A stretch of DNA of 42,439 nt from Polaromonas sp. Its GTDB lineage: Bacteria > Pseudomonadota > Gammaproteobacteria > Burkholderiales > Burkholderiaceae_C. This document shows positions 31,166-38,918 of this stretch, one piece after another. The notes beneath the pieces are model-generated. The model had not been told where the DNA came from. It saw only the letters and a list, made by a program, of their open reading frames with translations, and ran no database searches. The stretch covers positions 1-42,439 of the forward strand of contig NZ_JAUXNA010000310.1 in assembly GCF_030682935.1 (NCBI RefSeq), written 5' to 3'. A program made the position numbers and the translations under genes. Every line of letters starts with the position of its first letter. Within the stretch, counting starts at the first letter, position 1.

Positions 31166-32383
31166 TCACGGGGTGCTGGCGCCCGCCAGGAACCACTGCC
31201 CCACCAGCGCGCGCTCGGCTTCGGTGATGCCGGTGGCATTGTTCATCGGCATGAGCCGGGTCAGCACCACCTGCTGGTAGACGGCCTGCGCATGCAGCGA
31301 CAGGGCGCCTGGGGAATCGAGCCGCACGTTTTTCATCTGCACCTGCGCGCCGTGGCACTGGTAGCAGCGCTGGGCCAGCACCGGCTGCACGGATTGATAG
31401 TCTATTTGGCCTGTAGCCCTTGCAGAACGGGCATTATCAGCTATTAAATCAGTAGCATCCGGCTTCATCCAGACGATCACGCCAATGATCACCGCCATCC
31501 CCACCAGCGCATAGGCCAGCGGATGGCGGTTGCGGCCCAGCTTGTAGCCGTGGCGCAGCACAAAAAACTGCCGGATGGCCGCCCCGGCCAGCATCATCAA
31601 GGTCAGCACCAGCCAGTTTTGCGGATGGCTCCAGGTAAAGCTGTAATGGTTGCTCAGCATGGCAAACAGCACGGGCAGCGTGAAGTAGGTGTTGTGCACG
31701 CTGCGCTGCTTGCCGCGCTGGCCGTGCACCGGGTCCACCGGCTGACCGGCCTTGATCGCGGCGACCACCTTGCGCTGCCCCGGGATGATCCAGAAAAACA
31801 CATTGGCGCTCATCGCCGTGGCCATCATGGCGCCCACGAGCAGGAAGGCGGAGCTCCCGGCAAACCAGTGGCAGGCCAGATACGAGGCGGCGCACACCAG
31901 CAGCGCCACCAAGCCGCCCACGATCGCGTCACCGTTTTTACGCGGACCAAACACGCGGCAAATGCCGTCGTACAACAGCCAAAAGACGACAAAGAACGCC
32001 AGCGCAGTGGCCACAGCGGCCGTGGGCGACCAGTTCATCAGGGACTTGTCGATCAGGTAAGCGCTGGCGTTCCAGAGATAAGACACGGTAAACAGCGCAA
32101 AGCCAGACAGCCAGGTGCTGTAGCTTTCCCAGTAAAACCAATGCAGGTGTTCAGGGAGCCCGGGCGGCTTGACCGCGAACTTGACCGGGTGGTAGAAACC
32201 GCCGCCATGGACGGCCCAGAGTTCGCCGCTGACGCCCTGCTTTTTAAGGTCCTCATCCACCGGCGGCGTCAGGCTGGAGTCCAGAAAAACAAAGTAAAAC
32301 GAGGAACCCACCCAGGCGATGGCGGTGATGACGTGAACCCAGCGCAGCAGCAGGTTGGCCCAGTCGAGAAGGTAGCTTTCCAT
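31166..32383 (-). CDS. puuD: Urate hydroxylase, membrane protein with c-type cytochrome domain
   Basis: PuuD (405 residues) oxidises urate to 5-hydroxyisourate in many proteobacteria that lack classical uricase. Residues 1-300 carry about eight membrane segments with conserved histidines and the N-terminal LLRWVHVITAIAWVGSSFYF. Residues about 330-405 form a cytochrome c domain with CYQCH (C340-H344) and a candidate axial methionine near 379-381. The linker (residues about 309-329) is encoded by a dispersed repeat. The gene follows xdhC on the same strand after a 156-base gap in which I see no gene. It lies 25 kb from xdhAB, the upstream step. Confidence 0.93.
   Translation of the reverse strand: MESYLLDWANLLLRWVHVITAIAWVGSSFYFVFLDSSLTPPVDEDLKKQGVSGELWAVHGGGFYHPVKFAVKPPGLPEHLHWFYWESYSTWLSGFALFTVSYLWNASAYLIDKSLMNWSPTAAVATALAFFVVFWLLYDGICRVFGPRKNGDAIVGGLVALLVCAASYLACHWFAGSSAFLLVGAMMATAMSANVFFWIIPGQRKVVAAIKAGQPVDPVHGQRGKQRSVHNTYFTLPVLFAMLSNHYSFTWSHPQNWLVLTLMMLAGAAIRQFFVLRHGYKLGRNRHPLAYALVGMAVIIGVIVWMKPDATDLIADNARSARATGQIDYQSVQPVLAQRCYQCHGAQVQMKNVRLDSPGALSLHAQAVYQQVVLTRLMPMNNATGITEAERALVGQWFLAGASTP
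31399..31458 (-). repeat. Dispersed repeat copy B, in frame inside puuD
   Basis: On the minus strand it reads GATGCTACTGATTTAATAGC, then TGATAATGCCCGTTCTGCAA, then GGGCTACAGGCC, matching the ordered blocks of the other three copies. It encodes PuuD residues about 309-329, between the last membrane segment and the cytochrome domain, without disturbing the frame. Confidence 0.65.
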
Positions 32384-32539
32384 AATTCCCCGCGTATTCA
32401 GCGTACGCAGCGCGCGGCGCCGCTGGGTGCAAACCTGCTCACCACTGCGGGCGCTGTAAGCAGAAAAAAGAGGCCGCGAACAAAAGAAACTGCACTGGGT
32501 GGGGGTTTCCCGGCTCCGCTGCGGCCTGACGTTGCGAGT

Positions 32540-33361
32540 TTATAGGGTTTGCAGCAGCTGCGCCGCCACGGCAACGGCAATCACTTCGGGCTCCTTGCCG
32601 GCGATGCCGGGCACGCCAATCGGGCAAGTGACGTGCGCCAGCTCAGCGGGCGTGAAGCCTCTGGCTTGCAGCCGATGGCCAAACACGGCCCATTTGGTCT
32701 TGCTGCCAATCAGGCCGACGTAGGGCAAGTCGGCTTGCGCGCGCTGACGCTTCAAACAGGCCGCCACCACGTCCAGGTCTTCGGCGTGGCTAAAGCTCAT
32801 GATCAGCACCCGCGACTGCGGCGCCAGACCCGGCACGGCGGCCTGCACCGGCTCGGAATGCTCGCACATGACGCTCGGCGCCACGGCAGGAAACACGCCG
32901 TCGCGGCTGTCAATCCAGGTGAGCCTGAACGGCAACGGCGCCAGCACCTGCACCAGCGCCTGGCCCACATGGCCGCCACCGAACAGCGCCACCGGTGTCA
33001 GCCCGCCTGCCAGGCGCGGCAACAGCGCAGGTACATCGCGGGCGCTGACCGGCTCAAAACGCAGATGCACCACGCCGCCGCAGCACTGGCCGAGGGCCGG
33101 GCCCAGCGCAAAGCGCAGCGTGGCCTCACCGCCCTGCCCGCCGGCCTGCTGCAACTGCGCGCGGGCCGTGGCAATGGCCTGGTATTCCAGATGGCCGCCG
33201 CCAATGGTGCCCACCAGCGCGTCGGAAAAAACAGCCATCCAGGTGCCCGCCTCGCGCGGAACCGAACCCCGGGTGGAGGCCACCTGCACCAGCACGGCCG
33301 GCTGGCCAACCAGGCGGGTCAAAAATATTTCGGTGTGGTGGCTCGTGTTGCTGGAAACCAT
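32540..33361 (-). CDS. xdhC: Xanthine dehydrogenase accessory protein XdhC
   Basis: XdhC (273 residues) binds and sulfurates the molybdenum cofactor and inserts it in XdhB. The N-terminal XdhC/CoxI domain has LVQVASTRGSVPREAGTWM and GTIGGGHLEY, and the conserved GPALGQCCGGVVHL contains the cysteine pair. The C-terminal Rossmann domain begins VALFGGGHVGQALV and has YVGLIGSKTKW. I start at the ATG at 33361, preceded by CAGG. The open frame extends to a TTG at 33403. Separation from xdhAB by about 25 kb is unusual for this protein. Confidence 0.93.
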   Translation of the reverse strand: MVSSNTSHHTEIFLTRLVGQPAVLVQVASTRGSVPREAGTWMAVFSDALVGTIGGGHLEYQAIATARAQLQQAGGQGGEATLRFALGPALGQCCGGVVHLRFEPVSARDVPALLPRLAGGLTPVALFGGGHVGQALVQVLAPLPFRLTWIDSRDGVFPAVAPSVMCEHSEPVQAAVPGLAPQSRVLIMSFSHAEDLDVVAACLKRQRAQADLPYVGLIGSKTKWAVFGHRLQARGFTPAELAHVTCPIGVPGIAGKEPEVIAVAVAAQLLQTL

Positions 33362-33475
33362 GGGCGACCTGTTGGCAGAATGAGGCGAGAAAATAATGGG
33401 CAAAATAGCCAGACCGGCGTTTCACCGCCACCTTAGCACCAAGACAGCCCCCGCCAGACCCCCGAGAGACATCCT

Positions 33476-33979
33476 ATGCCCGACACCAAACCCCGCCGCT
33501 TCTGGCTGCTGACCCTGATGAGCGCCGCGGCCGCTGCCGTGGTGAGCGCCTGCAAAACCGCACCCAAACCCCAGATCCAGCCACCCGAAGCGGGCGCGGT
33601 GACCGGGCCTGTCGTCGGCCCCAAAGGCTCGGCCCGAAGTTCGGGTGCGACCTCGCCGCGCGCCTACCGCGAAGACGGCGCCACCCATCTTTATGGGCTC
33701 AACGCCGCGCGCATCTACAAAGGCAGAATGCCTCCCCTGCTGTACGCCATTGGCGTGCTCAACGTGGAGATAGACCGGGTCGGCCGCGTGACCCGGCTGG
33801 ACTGGATGCGGGCGCCTCGCCATGCACCTGAAGTCATCGCGGAAATTGAGCGCACCGTTCGGCAGGCCTCGCCGTTCCCGGCTCCCACCCGGCTCGGCAA
33901 GGTGGTTTACACCGACACCTGGCTGTGGCACAAAAGCGGCCAGTTCCAGCTCGATACGCTGACCGAAGGGCAAGACTGA
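33476..33979 (+). CDS. Small lipoprotein with TonB-C-like domain
   Basis: The product has 167 residues. It begins with a basic N-terminus, a hydrophobic stretch and a lipobox VSAC, so C26 is probably lipidated. A proline-rich linker follows (about 28-60). The C-terminal part (about 85-155) resembles the TonB C-terminal fold (GVLNVEIDRVGRVTRLDWMR, then FPAPTRLGKVVYTDTWLW). It stands alone between divergent xdhC and a convergent Bug gene. No ExbB/ExbD or TonB-dependent receptor is nearby. Role unknown. Confidence 0.7.
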   Translation: MPDTKPRRFWLLTLMSAAAAAVVSACKTAPKPQIQPPEAGAVTGPVVGPKGSARSSGATSPRAYREDGATHLYGLNAARIYKGRMPPLLYAIGVLNVEIDRVGRVTRLDWMRAPRHAPEVIAEIERTVRQASPFPAPTRLGKVVYTDTWLWHKSGQFQLDTLTEGQD

Positions 33980-33991
33980 AGGCCTTCCCGA

Positions 33992-35002
33992 CTACTCAAT
34001 TTTCAGGTTTTGCAGTTTCACGACCTTGCGCCAGGCGCGGTAATCGGACTCAATGAACTGCCCGAGTTGCGCGGGCGACCCGGGGACGGCGTCCACGGCA
34101 TCGGCCTTGAAACGCAACATCACCTCCGGCAACGCCACGACCTTGTTGATGGCCGCATTGAGGCTGTCGATGATGGCGGCGGGCGTGCCCGCAGGAGCCA
34201 TCAGCGCGAAATAGTTCACCACATCAATGCCTGAAAAACCGGCCTCCAGCATGCTGGGCACGCCGGGCAATGCACTGGAGCGCCTGGCGCTCGTCACGGC
34301 CAGCGGCTTGACGCTGCCATTTTTGATGAACGGCAACAAAGCCGGAATGGTGCCTGTGACCAGCTCGATTTGCCCGCCGATCATGTCCATGGTGGCGGGC
34401 GCCACGCCGCGGTAGGGAATGTGCGTAATGAAGGTGCCGGTGCGCGCCTTCAGGAGTTCCAGCACCAGGTGATTGACCCCGCCGGCACCCGCCGAGCCGT
34501 AATTAAGCACGCCAGGCTTTTGCCGGGCCAGCGCGACGAGCTCCTTCATGGTGCTGACCGGCAGTTTGGTGTTGGCGGCCCAAACCAGCGGCCCGGTGGC
34601 GATCAGGCCCACGGGGGCGAACTGCTGCAACGGGTCGTAGTTGGCGCTCGGCAGGGAGGCGGCAACCGTCGTGAAGGGCGAAGCCACCAGCAGCAGCGTG
34701 TAACCGTCCGCCGGCGCCTGAGCGACGTACTGCGTGCCAATCGCACCCGAAGCACCGGCGCGGTTATCCACCACAAAGCTGGCGTTCATGACATCGCCCA
34801 GCTTTTGCGCCATCAGGCGCGCCATCGCGTCGGTGCCGGCGCCAGGCGCAAAAGGCACGACGATCCTGACGGCCCGATCAGGGTAGGCGGCTGTAGCAGC
34901 TTGCGCCAGCGCGGCGGCCGGCCGCATCAGGCTGGCGGCTGCGCCGGCCGACAACAACAAGGCGTGACGGCGGCTCAGCGTGCCGGGTGACTTGACATTC
35001 AT
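33992..35002 (-). CDS. Bug-family periplasmic receptor with Tat-like signal
   Basis: This 336-residue protein starts with a twin-arginine type signal (SRRHALLLSAGAAASLMRPA), then the canonical Bug body: YPDRAVRIVVPFAPGAGTDA, VVDNRAGASGAIGTQYVAQA, NYGSAGAGGVNHL, and HIPYRGVAPATMDMIGGQIE. The frame extends upstream to 35170, but the signal supports the ATG at 35002. It is transcribed with the hydroxyisourate hydrolase gene upstream (85-base gap), suggesting a ligand among purine breakdown products such as allantoin or urate. That is inference from position. No membrane partner is encoded here. Confidence 0.85.
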   Translation of the reverse strand: MNVKSPGTLSRRHALLLSAGAAASLMRPAAALAQAATAAYPDRAVRIVVPFAPGAGTDAMARLMAQKLGDVMNASFVVDNRAGASGAIGTQYVAQAPADGYTLLLVASPFTTVAASLPSANYDPLQQFAPVGLIATGPLVWAANTKLPVSTMKELVALARQKPGVLNYGSAGAGGVNHLVLELLKARTGTFITHIPYRGVAPATMDMIGGQIELVTGTIPALLPFIKNGSVKPLAVTSARRSSALPGVPSMLEAGFSGIDVVNYFALMAPAGTPAAIIDSLNAAINKVVALPEVMLRFKADAVDAVPGSPAQLGQFIESDYRAWRKVVKLQNLKIE

Positions 35003-35087
35003 GGGAAAAGCGATCGAGGTTGATATATTTCTATTTTTGCCCCACGCCCATGACGCCTTCATGACAGGGAGGCCAGCCGGACGCGGC

Positions 35088-35441
35088 TCAACTGCCCCGG
35101 TAGGTCGAATAACTCCAGGGGCTGACCAGCAGCGGCACATGGTAATGCTGGCGGGTGTCGGCCACGCCAAAGTCCAGCGTCACCTGGTTCAGAAAAGGGG
35201 GCTCGGGCAGCGCCACACCCCTGGCCTTGAAGTAGCCCGCCACGTCGAACACCAGCCGGTAAGTGCCGGGCCGCAAGCTGGCACTGTCATACAGCAGCCC
35301 GTCGGGGTTGCGGCCGTCGGGGTTGAGGGCAAAGCTGTTGACCAGCACGGCCTCGTCACCTCGCGTGGTGTAAAGCTTCACCTGCATGCCGCCCGCGGGC
35401 GTGCCGTGCATGGTGTCCAGTACATGTGTGCTCAAGCCCAT
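35088..35441 (-). CDS. uraH: 5-Hydroxyisourate hydrolase (transthyretin-like)
   Basis: This 117-residue enzyme hydrolyses 5-hydroxyisourate, the PuuD product, to OHCU. It shows the N-terminal LSTHVLDTMHGTPA with the active-site histidine, LRPGTYRLVFDVAGYF, and the C-terminal YRGS tetrapeptide that distinguishes the hydrolase from animal transthyretin. Length is typical and no signal peptide is present. It diverges from a GntR gene, with a palindrome between them at 35486-35503. Confidence 0.95.
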   Translation of the reverse strand: MGLSTHVLDTMHGTPAGGMQVKLYTTRGDEAVLVNSFALNPDGRNPDGLLYDSASLRPGTYRLVFDVAGYFKARGVALPEPPFLNQVTLDFGVADTRQHYHVPLLVSPWSYSTYRGS

Positions 35442-35485
35442 GGCATTCCTTGAAAGTTGACCGCTGCTACAAATAGCCAGCGTTC

Positions 35486-35503
35486 AAAAGTGTATACAGT
35501 TTT
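35486..35503. promoter_or_regulatory. Candidate GntR/FCD operator between uraH and the GntR gene
   Basis: AAAAGTGTATACAGTTTT is an 18-base near-palindrome in which 16 positions pair around the centre TGTATACA. It lies midway in the 85-base gap between divergent starts. TGTATACA-like cores are common among FCD-type GntR proteins. Confidence 0.6.
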
Positions 35504-35526
35504 GGATTTTTGGCTATGATGGCCCG

Positions 35527-36192
35527 ATGGAATCCTCCACCACCCACGCGATTGTCGAAGCGCTGACCAAAGCCATTGTGGAGCACCGGCTGCATCCGGG
35601 CAGCAAGCTGCCCGAGCAAAAACTGGCCGACCATTTCGGCGTATCCCGCACCCTGGTGCGGCAGGCGCTGTTTCAGCTCTCGCAAAACCGCCTGATCCGC
35701 CTGGAGCCTGCGCGCGGCGCTTTTGTGGCGTCGCCCTCGGCCCTGGAGGCCCAACAGGTGTTTGCCGTTCGGCGCATGCTGGAAGCTGAGATGACCCGCG
35801 CCTTTGTGCGCGATGTAACGCCCGCCAGGATCAAGGCCCTGAAGGACCACATCGCGCAGGAAAAATCCGCCGTCAAGCAGGGCGACGTGCCCGGGCGCAC
35901 CCGGGCGCTCGGTGATTTTCATGTACGCATGGCCGAGCTCATGGGCAATAAAGTCCTGGCGCAAGTGCTGGGCGAACTGATTTCGCGCTGCGCCCTCATT
36001 ACCCTGATGTACCAGAGCGCCAGCGCCGCCGAACATTCCCATGACGAGCATGCCGGCATCGTCAAGGCCCTGGCCGCCAAAGATGAAGCGCTCGCCGTGC
36101 AGCTGATGAACGCGCATTTGCTGCAGGTTGAGCAAAGCCTCACCCTGGACCGCAAGCTTCCCCCCGACGACATTTCGATGGCATTGCCATGA
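35527..36192 (+). CDS. GntR-family regulator with FCD domain (purine catabolism)
   Basis: This 221-residue protein has a winged helix (about residues 7-72: LHPGSKLPEQKLADHFGVSR, then TLVRQALFQLSQNRLI) and a C-terminal all-helical FCD domain with candidate metal-binding residues in DFHVRMAEL and HDEHAGIVKAL. It overlaps puuE by four bases (ATGA), so the regulator heads the allantoin operon and is probably autoregulated. The divergent uraH gene likely shares its operator. The ligand is probably a purine breakdown product such as allantoin or allantoate; this is inferred. Confidence 0.88.
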   Translation: MESSTTHAIVEALTKAIVEHRLHPGSKLPEQKLADHFGVSRTLVRQALFQLSQNRLIRLEPARGAFVASPSALEAQQVFAVRRMLEAEMTRAFVRDVTPARIKALKDHIAQEKSAVKQGDVPGRTRALGDFHVRMAELMGNKVLAQVLGELISRCALITLMYQSASAAEHSHDEHAGIVKALAAKDEALAVQLMNAHLLQVEQSLTLDRKLPPDDISMALP

Positions 36193-37139
36193 ACATGGCC
36201 CCCTATCCGCGCGACCTGATCGGCTATGGCCGCCACCCGCCCCATGCGCAGTGGCCAGGCCAGGCGCGCATCGCCGTGCAGTTTGTCCTGAACTACGAAG
36301 AAGGCAGCGAAAACGCGGTGCTCCACGGGGACGCCGGGTCCGAGCAGTTCCTGTCGGAAATGTTCAACCCGCCCAGCTTTGCCGACCGGCACCTGAGCAT
36401 GGAAAGCATTTACGAATACGGTGCGCGCGCGGGCGTGTGGCGCATCCTGCGCGAATTCGAAAAACGCCAGTTGCCGCTCACCGTGTTTGGCGTCGGCATG
36501 GCCTTGCAACGTGCGCCCGATGTGACGGCCGCCTTTGTCGAACTGGGCCACGAAATCGCCTGCCACGGCTGGCGCTGGATCAATTACCAGAACGTGAGTG
36601 AGGACGTCGAGCGCACGCACATGCGCCTGGGCCTGGACGCGATTGAGCAGCTCACCGGCACGCGCCCGCTGGGCTGGTACACCGGCCGCGACAGCCCGCG
36701 CACCCGCCGCCTGGTGGCGGACGATGGCCAGCTGGCCTACGACAGCGACTATTACGGAGACGACCTGCCGTTCTGGACGCCGGTGGCCCGCACCGATGGC
36801 ACGGTGGTGCCGCGCCTGGTGCTGCCCTACGCCATGGACACCAACGACATGCGCTTTTCACTGCCGCAGGGCTTTGCGCAGGCCGAAGATTTTTTTGTTT
36901 ATCTGCGCGACAGTTTTGACACGCTTTACGCCGAAGGCGACCCGAACGGGCTGAACGCCCCCAAGATGCTCAGCATTGGCATGCATTGCCGCTTGCTGGG
37001 CCGCCCCGGCCGCATCGTGGCGCTGCAGCGCTTTCTGGACCATGTGCAACAGCACACGCAGGTCTGGGTCTGCCGCCGCATCGACATTGCGCGGCACTGG
37101 CAACGCACCCATCCCTGTCAGGACCCGCAAGAAAGTTAA
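36189..37139 (+). CDS. puuE: Allantoinase PuuE (polysaccharide deacetylase-like)
   Basis: This 316-residue enzyme belongs to the metal-independent allantoinase family with the polysaccharide deacetylase fold. It hydrolyses allantoin to allantoate. It begins YPRDLIGYGRHPPHAQWPGQ and has VQFVLNYEEGSENAVLHGDA, HEIACHGWRWINYQ and GWYTGRDSPRTRRLV, as in Pseudomonas PuuE. The start at 36189 overlaps the GntR stop by four bases. The fusion gene follows three bases after its stop, so the genes are co-transcribed. Confidence 0.93.
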   Translation: MNMAPYPRDLIGYGRHPPHAQWPGQARIAVQFVLNYEEGSENAVLHGDAGSEQFLSEMFNPPSFADRHLSMESIYEYGARAGVWRILREFEKRQLPLTVFGVGMALQRAPDVTAAFVELGHEIACHGWRWINYQNVSEDVERTHMRLGLDAIEQLTGTRPLGWYTGRDSPRTRRLVADDGQLAYDSDYYGDDLPFWTPVARTDGTVVPRLVLPYAMDTNDMRFSLPQGFAQAEDFFVYLRDSFDTLYAEGDPNGLNAPKMLSIGMHCRLLGRPGRIVALQRFLDHVQQHTQVWVCRRIDIARHWQRTHPCQDPQES

Positions 37140-37142
37140 GGC

Positions 37143-38918
37143 ATGGCCCTCACGCTTGAACACATCAATACCGCGCCGCGCGCAGAGGCGCTGCAGCTGC
37201 TGGATGGTCTTTACGAACACGCACCCTGGGTAGCCGACAAGGCGCTCGATGCGCGCCCCTTCCAGTCACTGGCGCAGCTGAAGCAGGTGATGGCGCGCGT
37301 GCTGCAGGGTGCCGGTCCGGAGGCGCAACTTCGCCTCATACGCGCCCACCCGGAACTGGCCGGCAAGGCCATGGTCAGCCCAAGCCTGACGCTGCAGTCC
37401 CGGCAGGAGCAGGACAAGGCGGGCCTGACCGACTGCACGCCCGAGGAGTTCGCAACCCTGCAGCAACTCAACACCGACTACAACGCCAAATTCGGCTTTC
37501 CCTTTATTCTGGCGGTGCGCGGGCCGCGCGGCACCGGGCTGCGCAAGCAGCAGATCATCGCCACCTTTGCGCGCCGCCTGCAGCACCAGCCGGACTTTGA
37601 ACAGCAGGAATGCCTGCGCAACATTCACCGCGTGGTGGAGTTGCGGCTCAATGACAAGTTTGCGCTGGAACCCACTTTGGGCAACGCGGTCTGGGACTGG
37701 CAGGAGCAGCTGGCGCAGTACAGCGACCCTGGCTATCTTGATCAAGGCCAGCTCACGGTGACCTACCTCACCGATGCGCATCGGGCCTGCGCGCAGTTCA
37801 TTGCCAGCACGATGCGGGAAAGCGGCTTTGACGACGTGACGATAGACGCCGTCGGCAACGTGGTGGGTGTTTACCGGGCGGCCAGCCCCGGTGCCCCCAC
37901 GCTGCTGACCGGCAGCCACTACGACACCGTGCGCAACGGCGGCAAGTACGACGGCCGCCTCGGTATTTTTGTGCCGCTGGCCTGCGTGCGTGAATTGCAC
38001 CGCCAGGGCAGGCGACTGCCCTTCAACGTGGAAGTAATTGGTTTTGCAGAGGAAGAAGGCCAGCGCTACACAGCGACCTTCCTCGGCTCGGGCGCGCTGA
38101 CCGGCGACTTCAAGCCCGAATGGCTGGAGCAAAAAGACGCTGACGGCATCACGATGCGCGAAGCCATGCAGCACGCCGGGCTCAACATTGACGGCATCGT
38201 CATGCTCAAGCGCAACTCCGCGAACTACCTGGGCTTTGTCGAGGTTCACATCGAGCAGGGCCCGGTGCTCAACGAACTGGACCTTCCGCTGGGCATCGTC
38301 ACCTCCATCAACGGCAGCGTGCGCTATCTGTGCGAGGTCACCGGCGTGGCCAGCCACGCCGGCACCACGCCCATGAACCGCCGCCGCGACGCCGCCACCG
38401 CCGTGGCCGAACTGGCGCTGTATGTGGAACAGCGCGCTGGTCAGGATACCGACTCGGTCGGAACCGTGGGCCTGCTGCAGGTGCCGAACGGCTCGATCAA
38501 CGTGGTGCCGGGGCGCTGCGTTTTTTCACTCGACCTGCGCGCGCCGCTCGATGCGCAGCGCGACGCGCTGGCCCGCGATGTGCTGGCGCAACTCAATGCC
38601 ATTTGCGGGCGCCGCGGTGTGCACTGCACGCAGGAGCTGACCGAACGCGCCGCCGCCGCCCCCAGCGCGCCCACATGGCAGCAGCGCTGGGAGCGCGCGG
38701 TCGAGGCGCTGGGCCTGCCGCTGCACCGCATGCCGAGCGGCGCGGGGCACGACGCGATGAAACTGCACAAAATCATGCCGCAGGCCATGCTGTTTGTGCG
38801 CGGCGAAAACTCCGGCATCAGCCACAACCCGCTGGAGAGCACCACCAGCGACGACATGCAACTCGCCATTTTGGCCTTCCAGCAGTTGCTGAACCAGCTT
38901 GCCCTTGAGACCGCATGA
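37143..38918 (+). CDS. Bifunctional OHCU decarboxylase (UraD) - allantoate amidohydrolase fusion
   Basis: This 591-residue protein joins two purine enzymes. Residues 1-172 are a UraD domain with H69/E71 in RAHPELAGKAM, SRQEQDKAGL and FGFPFI; it should decarboxylate OHCU to S-allantoin. Residues about 180-591 are an M20-family amidohydrolase with metal motifs GSHYDTV (H259), GGKYDGRLG (D270) and FAEEEGQRY, as in allantoate amidohydrolase and beta-ureidopropionase. Allantoinase, which acts between these two steps, is the gene just upstream. Both halves look complete with no frameshift. The amidohydrolase could also act on ureidoglycine-like compounds. The stop overlaps the next gene by four bases. 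Confidence 0.92.
   Translation: MALTLEHINTAPRAEALQLLDGLYEHAPWVADKALDARPFQSLAQLKQVMARVLQGAGPEAQLRLIRAHPELAGKAMVSPSLTLQSRQEQDKAGLTDCTPEEFATLQQLNTDYNAKFGFPFILAVRGPRGTGLRKQQIIATFARRLQHQPDFEQQECLRNIHRVVELRLNDKFALEPTLGNAVWDWQEQLAQYSDPGYLDQGQLTVTYLTDAHRACAQFIASTMRESGFDDVTIDAVGNVVGVYRAASPGAPTLLTGSHYDTVRNGGKYDGRLGIFVPLACVRELHRQGRRLPFNVEVIGFAEEEGQRYTATFLGSGALTGDFKPEWLEQKDADGITMREAMQHAGLNIDGIVMLKRNSANYLGFVEVHIEQGPVLNELDLPLGIVTSINGSVRYLCEVTGVASHAGTTPMNRRRDAATAVAELALYVEQRAGQDTDSVGTVGLLQVPNGSINVVPGRCVFSLDLRAPLDAQRDALARDVLAQLNAICGRRGVHCTQELTERAAAAPSAPTWQQRWERAVEALGLPLHRMPSGAGHDAMKLHKIMPQAMLFVRGENSGISHNPLESTTSDDMQLAILAFQQLLNQLALETA

Noticed and set aside
35466-35476. Short GCTACAAATAGC segment upstream of uraH as a fifth copy of the dispersed repeat
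   Set aside because: Only about 12 bases resemble the repeat start. The later blocks (CCCGT and GGGYYAGAGGCC) are absent.
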